Below, piece after piece: positions 35,955 to 47,232 of a DNA stretch of 64,000 bases. Location: positions 77,770,647-77,834,646 of the forward strand of contig NC_051069.1 in assembly GCF_004664715.2 (NCBI RefSeq), written 5' to 3'. The translations under genes were made by a program, and so were the position numbers. Origin of the DNA: Peromyscus leucopus. Taxonomy: Eukaryota > Chordata > Mammalia > Rodentia > Cricetidae. Position 1 is the first letter of the stretch; each line of letters starts with the position of its first letter. A model generated the notes under the pieces. That model ran no database searches, was not told where the DNA came from, and saw nothing but the letters and a program-made list of their open reading frames with translations.

Positions 35955-36894
35955 TGTGGTAATATTGTGTCCCCCAATATATTGTGTACTGTAATAAACT
36001 TATCTAGAGTCAGAGAACAGAACAGGCACTAGATAGACATAGAGACCAGAAGATGTTGTGTGGTGGTATTCTAATTGTATTGAAATGTGATTTTGATTGT
36101 ATGTTAATAAATAAAGTTGCCCGGGGGTCAGAGCTATTAGAGCCACAGACAGAGTGTGGCAGTGGTGGCGCACACCTTTAATCCCATAGATCTCTGTGTG
36201 TTCAGGGATACAGCCAGCATTGGAGACATATGCCTTTAAGACCTGGGGGCCTGTACATACAGACAGTGGGCCTGTACATACAGACAGTGACGAGGCAGTC
36301 ATGTGTTTGGGTTTACAACCAATGAGAAGGCAGAACAAAAGACTATGAAAAGACGGACAGACAGGAAATAGAGGAAATAGCTCTCTTTTGGGAAGCTAGG
36401 ACCACCACAGGAGGAAGGGTGAGATTTTTGCTCTGAGCTTTGAACTCTTCGCTTTCTCTTTTACATTGGTTCTGTGTTTCTTATTTAATAAGACAGTTGG
36501 TTACATCTACAATGGTGGCATACACACCTTTAATCCTAGCATTCTGGAGGCATCCATCCAGATCTCTGTGATTTCAAAACCACACTGGAAACAGCCAGGC
36601 ATGGTGACACACGCCTTTAATCCTAGGAAGTGATGGCAGGAAGCATAAATGTATATAAGGTGTGAAAACAAGTGACTAGAACCCTTTCAGCTTTTAGGCT
36701 TTCAGCAGCAGTTCAGCTGAGATCCATTTGGGTGAGGACTCAGAGGCTTCCAGTTTGAGGAAACAGGATGGGCTAAGAAGTTGGCGAGGTGAAGTTAGCT
36801 GTAGCTTGTTCTGCTTCTCTGATCTTTCAGCGTTCATCCCAAAATCTGGCTCCCAAGTTTTTTATTAATAAGACTCTTTGAGATTTATGCTACA
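35955..36894 (+). mobile_element. Solo LTR with perfect 6-bp TSD, split by a second LTR
   Basis: Starts TGTGGTAATATTGTGTCCCC and ends GATTTATGCTACA. TTGGAT flanks it on both sides (35949-35954 and 36895-36900). Without the inner LTR it is about 480 bp. It contains two B1-like segments (CACACACCTTTAATCCTAGC and CACACGCCTTTAATCCTAGG). The 6-bp duplication fits ERVK-class integration. No internal retroviral genes. Confidence 0.85.
36059..36511 (+). mobile_element. Solo LTR nested inside the previous LTR
   Basis: Starts TGTGGTGGTATTCTAATTG and ends GTTACATCTACA. 6-bp flanks ATGTTG (36053-36058) and ATGGTG (36512-36517) differ by one base. A B1-derived stretch (GGCAGTGGTGGCGCACACC-like) lies in its 5' half. 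Same family as 58947-59408. Confidence 0.83.
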
Positions 36895-38216
36895 TTGGAT
36901 ATTAATCTTCTACTAGATGTGGAGTTGGTATAACCTTTTTCCATTCTGTAGGCTGTTACTTTGTAGGAATGATGGTGTCCTTTGTCTTACAGAAACTTTT
37001 CAGTTTCATGAGTTCCCATTTATCAATTGTTGAATTTTGTGTCCATGCTAACAGTGTTCTGTTCAAGAAGTCATCTCCTGTGCCTATGAGTCAAGACTAT
37101 TCCCTACTTTCTCTTCTATAAGGTTCAGTGTATCTGTCCTTATGTTGAGATCTTTCATCTATTTGGAGTTGTTTTGTGAAGGGTTGTAGGTATGAATCTA
37201 TTTTTCATTCTTTCCCATGCAGACATCCTATTTTACCAGAACCATTTGTTGAAGATGCTTTTTTTGTTTCCAAAGTGTATTTCTGGCTTCTTTATAAAAA
37301 CAGGTGCTAAAATAATGTGGATTTATGCCTGGTTCTTCAATCCTATTCCATGCATCAATGTGTCTTTTTTATGCTAATACTATATGGTTTTTTGTTAATA
37401 TAGCTTTCCAGTACAACTTGAAATCAGTAATAGTGAGCTCTCCAGCAGCTCTTTTATTGTTCAGGATTGTTTTATCTATTCTAGATTTTTTGGTTTTTGA
37501 TATGAAGCTAAAAATTGTTCTTTCAAGTTCTGTGAAGAATTGTGTTGAAATTTTGATGGGGGTTACATTCAATCTGTATTGCTTTTGGTCAGATGGCCAT
37601 TTTTACTATGTTACTCCTACTGATCCATGAGCATGGAAGATCTTTGCATCTACTAATATATTCTTCAATTTCTTTTTTTAAAAAAAAAACTTGAAGTTTT
37701 CATCATATAAATCTTTTACTTTCTTGAGTAGAGTTACTCCAAGATATTTTATATTATTAGTGGCTATTGAAATAGGTGTGTTTCTTTGAATTTTTTCTCA
37801 GTCTGTTTGTCATTTGTATATGGGAGGGCTACTGATTTTTGTGAGTTTACTTTTGTATCCAGTTACTTTGCTGAAATGTTTATCAGGTGTATGAGTTCCC
37901 TGGTGGAATTTTTAGGTTCACTTATGTATACTATCATACAATCTGCAAATAAAGATTCTTTGACTTCTCCCTTTTCAGTTTGCATCCCTTTGGTTTTCTT
38001 TAGTTGTCTTATTGCTCTAGTTAAGAGTTCAAGTAGAATATTGAATAGGTCTGGAGAGAATGGACAACCTTGCCTTGTGATTTTAGTAGAATTGTTTTGA
38101 GTTTCTCTCCATTTACGTTGATGTTGGCTACAGGCTTGCTATAAAATGCCTTTATTATGTTGAGTGTGTCCCCTGTGTCCCTAAACTCTCCAGGACTTTA
38201 ATCATGAAGAGGTGTT

Positions 38217-39315
38217 TGGGACCTGATCCAGAGAAGTGAACACTTTATTCCCAAACCCAGAACCCAGGAAATATGCCCTGACTCTGAGACTAGTACCAAA
38301 ATATCACTCTTGGCCCCTAGAATCAGTCAGTGAAAGAAATGTGCCCTGGCCTTAGAGGTAGTGTCAAAAAGCCAAGAAAGGCCAGTGAAAGAAATGCAGT
38401 TTGGCCCTGAAATCAGGGCCATCTCTGCCCCTTGCTCATAAAACTGGCCAATCCCTGGACAGAAAATAAACTAACCAATCACAGTTGACTCTGCCCCCTA
38501 GACATCTTATAAAAACTTCCCTGCCTAGTCAGTTGTGAGCTGTTCTCTCCACCCTGGTAGAGGCAGCTACTCTCCTGGACTCCTCCTTCCCAAATAAACC
38601 TCTTTCTCAAAAGAGTATTGGGTGAAGAACTTCATTGACAGCTGAACAGAAGAACCTTGCTGGGACATCCCATAGTGCACTGAGCGAGAAAGAGCTGGTA
38701 ACACTGAGCCAAAGATTGTGGCTCTCCAGGAGAGGAGCAAGATTGCTGTGTCCTGCGGGGAAACCATCCCCCATCATACCATCATACCAGGTATATCCTG
38801 ACCTTCCCGAAGAGTCAGGATACCCTGACTTTGCCGAAGAGTCAGAATACCCTTCCTTGCTGAAGCAGTTCCAGGCCTGACTTTTCTGAGAAGTCAGAAA
38901 ACCTTCCTTTCCAAGGTTGGGCTGTTTCTTTACAGTCTCAGCCATCAGAGTTGTGCTAAACAGCTCCAGGAGTCTGTGACACCTTCAGGGCAGAGCTCTT
39001 GTCCTAAGCAGCTCTGAGGTGCCCAGGATATCTTGCCCTCTAGGGCAGAACTGTCTCCAGTTCTGCCATTACTGCTGTGCTAAACTGCTTCAGGTTTCCG
39101 GACACCTTCAGGGCAGAGCTCTTATCCATAGTAGCTCTTAGGTGTCTGGGATATCTCGCCCTCTAGGGCTGAACTGTCTCCTCGCAGTTTCAGCCATCAA
39201 TTTACTAACATTTGGTGCCAAAACTCAGGACACCAAACCCAGAGCTTTTGTAGTTTACTACCATTTGGTGCCAAAATCAGGACATCAAACCCAGAGTTTT
39301 TGCAGTTTACTAACA
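38217..39315 (+). mobile_element. ERV LTR with CCAAT and TATA boxes and a tRNA-Phe-like primer site
   Basis: About 1.1-kb insertion in L1-D. Promoter-like order: CCAAT (38475), TATAAAA (38508-38514), AATAAA (38593-38598). Near its right end TGGTGCCAAAACTCAGGA (39213-39230) matches 15 of 18 bases of the complement of the tRNA-Phe 3' end, the primer used by IAP-type elements. A 53-bp duplicate follows (39266-39282). It is therefore probably a 5' LTR ending at about 39210 plus a leader stub. No gag or pol seen. The exact ends are uncertain because I found no clean target-site duplication. Confidence 0.7.
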
Positions 39316-39918
39316 GGCAATGTTCCTTTTGTATCTATTTTGTGGAATAATTTGCAGAGTATTGGCATTAACTTTTTGAATGTCTGGTGAATTCTGCACT
39401 GAAAACATCTGGTCCTAGGCTATTTTTACTTTTAATGACTGTTTCTAATTCACTAGGTGTTATAGGTCAATTTAAATTGCTTGCCTGATCTTCATTTTAC
39501 TTTTGTAAGTGGTACCTATTCAGAAAAGTATCCATTTCTTTTAGATTTTTCCAATTTAGTGGAGTACAGGTTTTTAAACTATGTCCTCATGATTCTATGG
39601 ATTTCCTCTGTGTCTGTTGTTATGCCTTCCTTTACATTTCTGATCTTATTGCTTTGGACATTTTCTCTCTGACTTTTAATTTGGATGAGGGTTTATCTAT
39701 CATATTTATTTTCTCAAAGAATCAATTACTCTTTTTGTTTCTATTTGATTTCAGCCTTGGGTTTGATTATTTCTTGCCATTCACTCCTTTGTGTGTGATT
39801 TCTCCTTTTTGTTCTAGCATTTCAGTTGTTCTGTTATATTGCTATCATAAGATCACTTCAGGTTTTTTTAATTAATTTTTTATGTAGGTACTTGGTGCTA
39901 TGGATTTGCCTCTTAAAA

Positions 39919-40055
39919 CCTCTAGGTTTGCTCTTTTCTGAAGGGAAACAGAGGAGTAGTGTTTCTGGGGGAAAGAGATGAGGGGGTTATGAGGAAGGGA
40001 TGGAGTAAGCATGAAGACAGGATCTATTGTATGAGAGAATAAACTAAAAAGAAAA
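39919..40055 (+). mobile_element. Short L1 3'-end insertion
   Basis: About 135 bp with GGGGGAAAGAGATGAGGGGG and a GAGAGAATAAACT end plus A-rich tail, flanked by AAAACCTCT on both sides, inside L1-D ORF2. Confidence 0.65.
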
Positions 40056-40136
40056 AAACCTCTTTCATTGTATCCCATAATTTTGGGCATGTTGTGTATT
40101 TATTTTTATTTAATTCTGAAAAATTTTTGTGGTTGT

Positions 40137-40493
40137 TTTAATGAAAATGCCCCACATAGCCTCATAATGAGTTACACTATAAATTGATCTGGCCTGGTAT
40201 GAGTAGGAATGGCCCTTTTGGAAGAAGCGTGTCAATGGACTTTGAGGTTTTAGAAGTGCAAGCCAAGCCCAGTGTCTATCTCTTTCTTCCTGCTGCCTGC
40301 CAAACCACATGTAGAATTCTCAGCTACCTCTCCAATACCTTGTCTGCCTGTGTGCTGCCATGCTTACTGCCATGATGATAATTAACTAAACCTCTGAACT
40401 GTAAGCCAGCCCCAATTAAATGTTTTTATTTAACAAGAGTTGCCATGGTCATGGTGTCTCTTTACAGCAATAGAAACTCTAATACAGTCTTTA
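40137..40493 (+). repeat. Rodent hAT-like medium-copy repeat (family uncertain)
   Basis: Starts TTTTAATGAAAATGCCCCAC and ends AGCAATAGAAACTCTAATACAG. Its last about 50 bases are the reverse complement of the first about 50 bases of the repeat at 41521, suggesting terminal inverted repeats. URR1-like is my best guess. Confidence 0.6.
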
Positions 40494-41273
40494 ATTTCTT
40501 TATTTCTGTCTCGACCCATTTTTTCATTTGGTAGAGAGTTCTTCAGTTTCCATGAGTTTGTAAGCTTTCTGTTGATATCAACCTCTATTCTGTGCTGGCT
40601 TAATAGGATGCAGTGAGCTATTTCAATTTTCTTGTATCTGGTGAGACTTGCTTTATGTCCAAGTATGTGATCAGTTTTGGAGAAAGTTCAATGAGGTGCA
40701 GAGAAGGTATATTCTTTTTAGTTTGAGTAAAATGTTCTGTAAACATGTTTGGTCTATTTAGTTTATAACATTTGTTAGCTCAAGTATTTCCCTGTTTAGC
40801 TTTTATCTGGATACCTGCATATTGGTAAGAGTGGGGTATTGAAGTTACCCACTGTCACTGTGTGAGGGGCAATGTATGATATAAGCTGTAGTGGTGTTGC
40901 TTTTTACAAACTTTGGTGCCCCTGTGTTTGGGGCATTGTTGTTAAGAACTGAAATGTTATCTTGGTGGATTTTTTTCTTTGATGAATATGTAGTGTCCTT
41001 TCTCATCTCTTTTGATTAGTTTTGTTTTGAAGTCTGTTTTGTTAGATATTAAAATGGCTACACCACCTTGCTTCTTAGGTTCATTTGCTTGGAATATCTT
41101 TTTTCAAACCTTTACCCTGAGGTAATGCCTCTCCTCGATTTTGAGGCATGTTTCTTGGATGCAAGAGGATAGATCCTGTTTTCATATCCATTCTGTCTAT
41201 GTCTATATCTTTCTGTTGGGTGATTGAGATCATAGCTATTGAGATATCAATGACCAATGATTGTTGATTTCTG

Positions 41274-41325
41274 TTGTGTTGTTGCTGTTGTTGTTGTTGG
41301 TGGTGGTGGTGATGGTGATGGTGAT

Positions 41326-41373
<48 letters not shown>
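41274..41373. repeat. Compound (TTG)n(TGG)n(TGA)n(GT)n microsatellite
   Basis: Trinucleotide blocks followed by about 22 GT units, in L1-D ORF1-ORF2 spacer. Produces a spurious poly-His/Gln reading frame on the minus strand. Confidence 0.95.
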
Positions 41374-41374
<1 letters not shown>

Positions 41375-41520
41375 TTTACCTTCTTTTAATCTTGCTGGTG
41401 TAAGATTATTCCCTGTGTTTTCATGGGTGTAGTTAGCCTCCTTAGGTTGCAATTTTCCTTCTAGCACCTTCTGTAAGACTAAATTTGTAGATAAATACTG
41501 ATTAAATTTGGCTTTTATCT

Positions 41521-41872
41521 TAGTTAGGGTTTCTATTACTGTGAAAAGACATCATAACCTGGCAACTCTTATAAAAGAAAACATTTAATTGGGATGGCTT
41601 GCTTACATTTTTAGAGGTTTAGTCCATTATCATCACAGTGTGACATGCCAGAATGCAGGCAGACATATTGCTGGAAAAGTGGCTGAGAATCTACATCTTG
41701 CAAGCAACAGAAAGTGATCTGAAACACTGGACAATATCTTGAGCATATATGAAACCTCCACTCCCTCCACATGATATACTTCCTCCAAAAAGACCACACC
41801 TATTCCACCAAGGCCACATCTCCTTATAGTGCCACTCCCTTTGGGATCATTCTCTTTCAAACCACCACAGCT
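41521..41872 (+). repeat. Rodent hAT-like medium-copy repeat (family uncertain)
   Basis: Starts TTAGTTAGGGTTTCTATTAC and ends CTTTCAAACCACCACAG. An abundant rodent element, here inserted in L1-D ORF1. Confidence 0.65.
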
Positions 41873-42760
41873 TTATCTATGGTGATTGAAAGTTTTGCTG
41901 GGTATAGTACTCTGGGCTGGCATCTGTGCTGTGGTATCTTAGAGTCTATAGAATATCTGTCCAGGCTACTCTGGCTTTTAGAGTGTCCATGGATAAGTCA
42001 GATGTAATTCTAATTGGTCTGCCTTTATATGTCACTTGGTCTTTTTCCCTTGTAACTTTTAATATTTTTCTTTGTTCTATATATTTAGTATTCTGATTAT
42101 GTGCTGAGGGGAACTTTCTTTTCTGGTCCCACCTATTTAGAGCTTTGTATGCTTCTTGTACTTTTATTCACACCTCCTTTTTTAGGTTAAGAAAATTTTA
42201 TTCTATAGTCTTATTGAAAATATTTTCTGGGCATTTGAGCTATGTTTCTTCTCTTTCCTTTATTCCTATTATTCTTAGATTTAGTCTTTTCATAGTGTCC
42301 CATATTTCCTGGATATTTTGTGCCAGAAGTTTTTTAGAGTTAACATTTTCTTTACTAATGTATCAGTTTCTTCTATCATATCATCAACACCTGATATTCT
42401 TTCATCTATCTCTTGTATTCTGTTGGTGAAGCCTGCCTCTGTGGTTCCTGTTAAATTTCTAAGTTTTTCATTTACAGAATGCCCTCAGCTGGGTTTTTGT
42501 TGTTGTTGTTGATTCTATTTCCATTTTCAGGTCTTGAACTGCTTTATTCATTTCCTTCCTCTGTTTCTTTGTGTTTTACTGTATTTATTTAAGAAGCTTA
42601 TTCATTTCCTTCTACTGTTTGCTTGTATTTTCATCAATTTCTTTAAGAGATTTATCAATTTCCTCGTTAAGGACCTCTATCATCTTCATACTGACTGTTT
42701 TAAGGTCTTTTTCGAGTGCTTTCAGCTAAATTGGAATATTCAGGGTCTGCTTTGGTATGC

Positions 42761-43102
42761 TGTGGAACAATCTTTGTAAATATCTGTTGCTCTCATTGTT
42801 AATATAAATCTCATTGATAGATAGTGAGGCAGGATTTTCAGGGCAGAGAGAATGCTGGAAATGAGGGCAGAGTCTAACAGGTCTCCAGGACATTCAGAGG
42901 AAACAAGACTTACTGGAGAACAGGCAAATCCATGAGCCACGTGGCAATACCTATGTATTAACAGAAATGGGTTAATTTAAGTTGTAAGAATTAGTTAGTA
43001 ATAAGAATGAGCTATTGACCAAGCACGTATAATTTGTATTAATTCTATGTGTCAGTTTTTTGGTAACTTTCCTTGTGGGCAGGAAAGTAAAGTCTGCCTA
43101 CA
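42761..43102 (+). mobile_element. Probable solo LTR
   Basis: Starts TGTGGAACAATCTTTGTAAA and ends CTGCCTACA, with GGGTTAATTTAAGTTGTAAG in the middle as in common rodent LTRs. The boundary repeats (TGGTAT/TGGTTT) are imperfect, so the ends are approximate. Confidence 0.55.
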
Positions 43103-44061
43103 GTGGTTTGGTTTCAGGGCTTTGTTTCCCTAGGCTGTTCACCTGGTGTTTTCCAGATGAATGCCTGCTGACATTGGAGCTTGAAATAATGGGATGAGTT
43201 GGGGAAAGGAAGGTTGTAGGAGAAGATCTTTGTGTTCCACTGGGGATGGGGTCAGAGAAGAAAGGGAGACTGCAGCAGGTGTTCTGCAACAGAGCTGGGG
43301 GTGAGACTGGGTAGATTGAATCTGGTGGAGCAGAAGAGGTGAATAGCTGCCCATTCTTATTTTTCAAAATCACCTGATCAATATGCTCCCATCCACAGAT
43401 CTTTTAGACAATGGATAGAGGAATCAGGATTGAATCTGCTCTTTTTCAGGCTCTTCTCATGCCAAACACTCTTGGCTCTCTTCTGTGAAATCCAGGTTGC
43501 TGACCTGGTAAGAAGCTTTAACTCCAAGGCTGCCTACCCAGAGGTTGATGATCAGTGGTAAAGGAACCATGGTGCAGAAGGTACATGAGGAAAGTCTTGC
43601 CTCTGTCTCCATCTCTCACTCAGTGACATAGACATTGAATTCAAAGTCATTCTGAGCCTTGCCAGTCATGAGATCTCTGCAGATATCATCCCAGCCTCCT
43701 TAAAGTCTATTCATGTGTTTTTGGGCATGCCCCCTTCTTCTGGCTTGGTGGACAGATTACATTCTGATTCACCTTCTTACCTGTGAATCAGGTGTGAGCT
43801 TCTAGATCAATAAGTGTGTTGAGAGTTATTTTGACCTCTTGGGGCCAGGCTGCAATCTTAAGATGAGCTTCTATAAAACAAAAAAGACTTCTGTGAAGAG
43901 ATCAACATGCCCTAACAGCAGCATTTGACTATGCTGGAACCTGTAATTTATCAGGTACTGTAAAACACGGGGAAACCTCTTCCTGGGTAATTCTGCATGT
44001 CCAGGTTCCAGGCCATGAACCTAAGCAGCCAGCTGTGTAACCAGAATCTTCTTCCTTTAGC
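43103..44061. other. Undetermined; possibly the 5' UTR of L1-D
   Basis: G/C-richer than its surroundings and directly beyond the ORF1 end of L1-D, so a 5' UTR is plausible, but I see no tandem monomers and cannot show it. Confidence 0.35.
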
Positions 44062-44067
44062 ACACTG

Positions 44068-44425
44068 TGTGGTGATATTTTGTGTATGCTCTAACAAATA
44101 ATGTTTGCCTGAAGATCAGAGGGCAAAGCCAGCCACTAGTTAGTCATAGAGGACAGGCAATGGTGGTATACATCTTTGATCCCAGCCCTTGGGATCTCAG
44201 GCCTTTAATTCCAGCACTAGGGAGATGGAGATAGGAACTGATATGGCTGGGTGGAAAGAGGAATATAAGGCAGGATGAGATAGGAACCCAGTCTCCTTTT
44301 AGGCTGAGGATTTTGAAGATGTAGGAAGTCTAGTGGCTGGCTGCTCTGCTTTCTTATCTTTCAGCTTTCTTTTTGATATCTGACTCTGGGTTTTTATTAT
44401 CCAGACCATTTAGATTTGTACTACA
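44068..44425 (+). mobile_element. Solo LTR with perfect 6-bp TSD
   Basis: 358 bp, TGTGGTGATATTTTGTG to GATTTGTACTACA, flanked by ACACTG (44062-44067 and 44426-44431). Contains two B1-like CTTTGATCCCAG/CTTTAATTCCAG blocks. Confidence 0.88.
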
Positions 44426-44431
44426 ACACTG

Positions 44432-45050
44432 GGTTTCCTTGCTAAGCTCTGGGCTACTCCCCCAGGTTTCAGAGGCATTATATAGATAGCCCATCTATAT
44501 CAAAGGCATCTAAAATTGGCTCTCTCAAGACACTTGCTTTGCTCACCCATTGAGAAGGACCTTTCAGTGGGTACCCAATCCCACAGTGTCTAGGACCTGT
44601 TAGGGATACATAGGACCCTTCCAGGAATGACTTTGTTCTGGTGGACCTGATTAAAAGTCTGTGTGGAATAAAGACACTGTGGCAGGTCCCTTCAGTACTA
44701 TAGCAGGGTGAGGGCCTCTGTCACTTTTATCTAAGGACTGGAGATCTGGAGGACACCCCAGGGACCAAGCCCAGCCTCTGAAGGAGCACCACTGAAATTG
44801 GCTATCTTAGGCTCCCCAGCTACCCAGTGAGGTTCTAAGGTGTCTCCAGAGGAACATTACCTAATATTGGTCTCCAGGACTCTGGCATACTACAAGGGGT
44901 TGTTCAGGGATGATATACTCCTCTTAGAGACTTCTACACCTCCTGTCCTAGGTGTTGGAGATATTCTGGGGGAGTATTTTTAAGCCTATCTGTATCTGTG
45001 GCTGGATACTATCAAAATATCAAATGTGCCTTCAAGATGGAGATCTGGAT
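44432..45050. other. Undetermined sequence
   Basis: Moderately G/C-rich, no open frame, no recognised repeat. It may continue the candidate L1-D 5' UTR. Confidence 0.3.
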
Positions 45051-45051
45051 A

Positions 45052-45245
45052 CTAGAAAGATGGCTCAGTAGCTAGGTGTGCTTGCTGTTCTTTCAGAGAA
45101 CTGGATCTCAGTTCAAAGTAGCTCCATGGGAAGGGTCACAATTGTCTATCACAATAGCTCCAGGGAATTTGACACGCTATTTTGTACTCTGTGAGCATAC
45201 TCATGGATATAGAAATGATAACAAAAAAGACATTTATACAGGATT
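45052..45245 (+). repeat. B3-like (tRNA-derived) SINE
   Basis: AAGATGGCTCAGTAGCTAGG head, TCTCAGTTCAAAGTAGC B-box, GGTCACAATTGTCTATCAC body. Diverged. Confidence 0.7.
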
Positions 45246-45368
45246 ATTGGCATTATATTATTATGGTGTTAAAACATACATGAAGATAATTAAAAGTTGA
45301 AAGCTATTAAAAGCACTTAAAACTAAAAAAACAAAACAACAAAAAGCTGTCTTAAAAAAAATGGCAAT

Positions 45369-46089
45369 CAGAGTCCTGCCTCCAGGACCCAGGCCTTGGG
45401 ATACAATCAGTCCCTGGAAACCCCCATCCATCTCTGCCCCAGTTGCTGGCCAGCAGGGAAAATTCCTCTGGGCAGGCTCCCCCACCAGAACCCCTATCAG
45501 ACCCAGCAATCTACAAGACCCATGCTCTAACTCAATACCCCTCCCCCTGTGACACCAGTGTCTTTCTGAGACATAGAATATGCCAGCTGTCATTGGACCA
45601 AGAGGTGAGTGATTCCTCTCTAACCCAGAGAGTCCTGCTTTGAGGACCTAGGCCTTGGGACACAACCAGTCTCCAGGAACCCCCACCCATCTCTGCCCCA
45701 GTTGTTGGCCAGCAGGGAAGACTCCTGTAGGCAGGCTTCCCTACCAACCCCCCATTGGACCCAGCAATTTACATGACCCACACCCTACCCCAATACCCAT
45801 ACTCCTGCAACACTAGTGCCTTCCTGAGGCACAGAATCTACCAGCTCTCATTGGACAAAGAGCCGTGATAAGACTAAAAGTGGCTCCCTGATTCTGAGCC
45901 ACACAATCAGCTAGCTTGGATTCGATCAAGAGCAGCTCCCTGAGATACAGAATCTGCCAGCTCCAATTAGACCAAGAGCTAAGATTGGACCCAGAGGGGC
46001 CCTGTGAGACATAAGACACAGCAAGCACAGATTGGACTAATAGCAGCTTGCTCAGAAACAGGCATCTCTTGCACTTACTGGAGGAAGAG
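45369..46089 (+). promoter_or_regulatory. L1-B 5' UTR with two 259-bp monomers
   Basis: GAGTCCTGC at 45371/45630 and CATCTCTGCCCCAGTTG at about 45429/45688 repeat with a 259-bp period. A non-tandem segment (45900-46089) links to ORF1. Monomer type differs from those of L1-C. Confidence 0.75.
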
Positions 46090-47115
46090 ATGGGTAGATG
46101 CCAGTGCAAAAACACATACCACAACATAAAGAGCAATATGGCATCACCAGAACCAGGCCTTTTATAACAGCAGGACCTGAACATCACAATGTAGAAGCAG
46201 AAGAAAGCAACCTTAAAAATAACATCATGAATATGCTAGGGGTCTTTAAAGAGGAAATGAAAAATTCTTTTAAAAAATTAAGGACAAGAAAAACAAAAAA
46301 TGGAAGAAATCAATAAATCCCTTAAAGAAAGCCAAGAAAACCATTAAAAAGCAATTAAACATGAGAAAGCAACAGTTCAAAACCAGAAAAGGGAAATAGA
46401 AACAATAAGAAGACACAAACAGAGAGAATGCTGAAAATAAAAAATCTGAGTAAACAAACAGGAATTACCAATACAAGCATAACCAACAGAATACAAGAGA
46501 TGGAGGACAGAATCTCTGGTGTAGAGGATGCAATAGAGGAAATAGATTTTCAGTCAAAGAAAACACTAAATCAAAAAATGTCTTAACACAAAATGTCCAG
46601 GAAATCTGGGACACCATGAAAAGGCCAAAGCTAAGAAAAATAGGGATAGAAGAAGGAGAAGAATACCAACTCAAAGGCACAGAAGATATATCTAACAAAA
46701 TCATGGAAGAAAACTTTTCCTGACTTAAAGAAGGAAATACTTATGAAGATACAAGAACCTTATAGAACACCAAATATACTAGACCCCCCAAAAAGTCCTC
46801 TCACCACATATTAAGCCACTAAACATACAGAATAAATAAAGAATATTAAAAACACCAAAAGAAAAAGGCCAAATGACTTATAAAGGCAGATCCATAAGTA
46901 TAACACTTGACTTCTCAATGGTAGACTTTGAAAGCCAGAAGGACCTGGACAGATGTAATGCAGACACTAAGAGACCATGGATGCCAGCCTATACTAATAT
47001 AACCAGCAAAAATTTCAATCACCATAGACAGAGTGAACATGACATTCCTAGACAAAACTAATTTAAACAATACCTATTCACAAATCCAGCCCTAAAGAAA
47101 GCACTAGAAGGAAAA
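46090..47115 (+). pseudogene. L1-B ORF1 remnant
   Basis: Starts ATGGGTAGATGCCAGTGC, equivalent to MGRRQGRS of L1-A. Homology continues to the PALKKALEG-like end but with many stops and indels. The internal coiled-coil repeat is shorter than in L1-A. Confidence 0.85.
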
Positions 47116-47232
47116 TTCCAACCTAAGGAAATCAGATACACCAATGAAAACACAGACAATAGATAACCCCACAGCAGTAAATCCCAAAGAAGGGAAGAAC
47201 ACACACATCACTACCAAAAGATAACAGAAATT

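Larger units (their letters stand above)
35680..42760 (-). mobile_element. L1-D, old minus-strand L1 split by nested insertions
   Basis: ORF2 sequence in minus orientation runs from the C-terminal end (about 35690) to the endonuclease (40490-41110), followed by spacer and ORF1 (41110-42760). It is interrupted by an LTR pair (35955-36894), an ERV LTR (38217-39315), a short L1 3' end (39919-40055) and two hAT-like repeats (40137-40493, 41521-41872). All reading frames are short. The 5' end runs into another LTR at 42761. Confidence 0.85.

Noticed and set aside
41081..41467. Minus-strand frame with poly-Thr/His and poly-Gln runs
   Set aside because: Produced by the compound GT/TGG/TTG microsatellite inside a dead L1.
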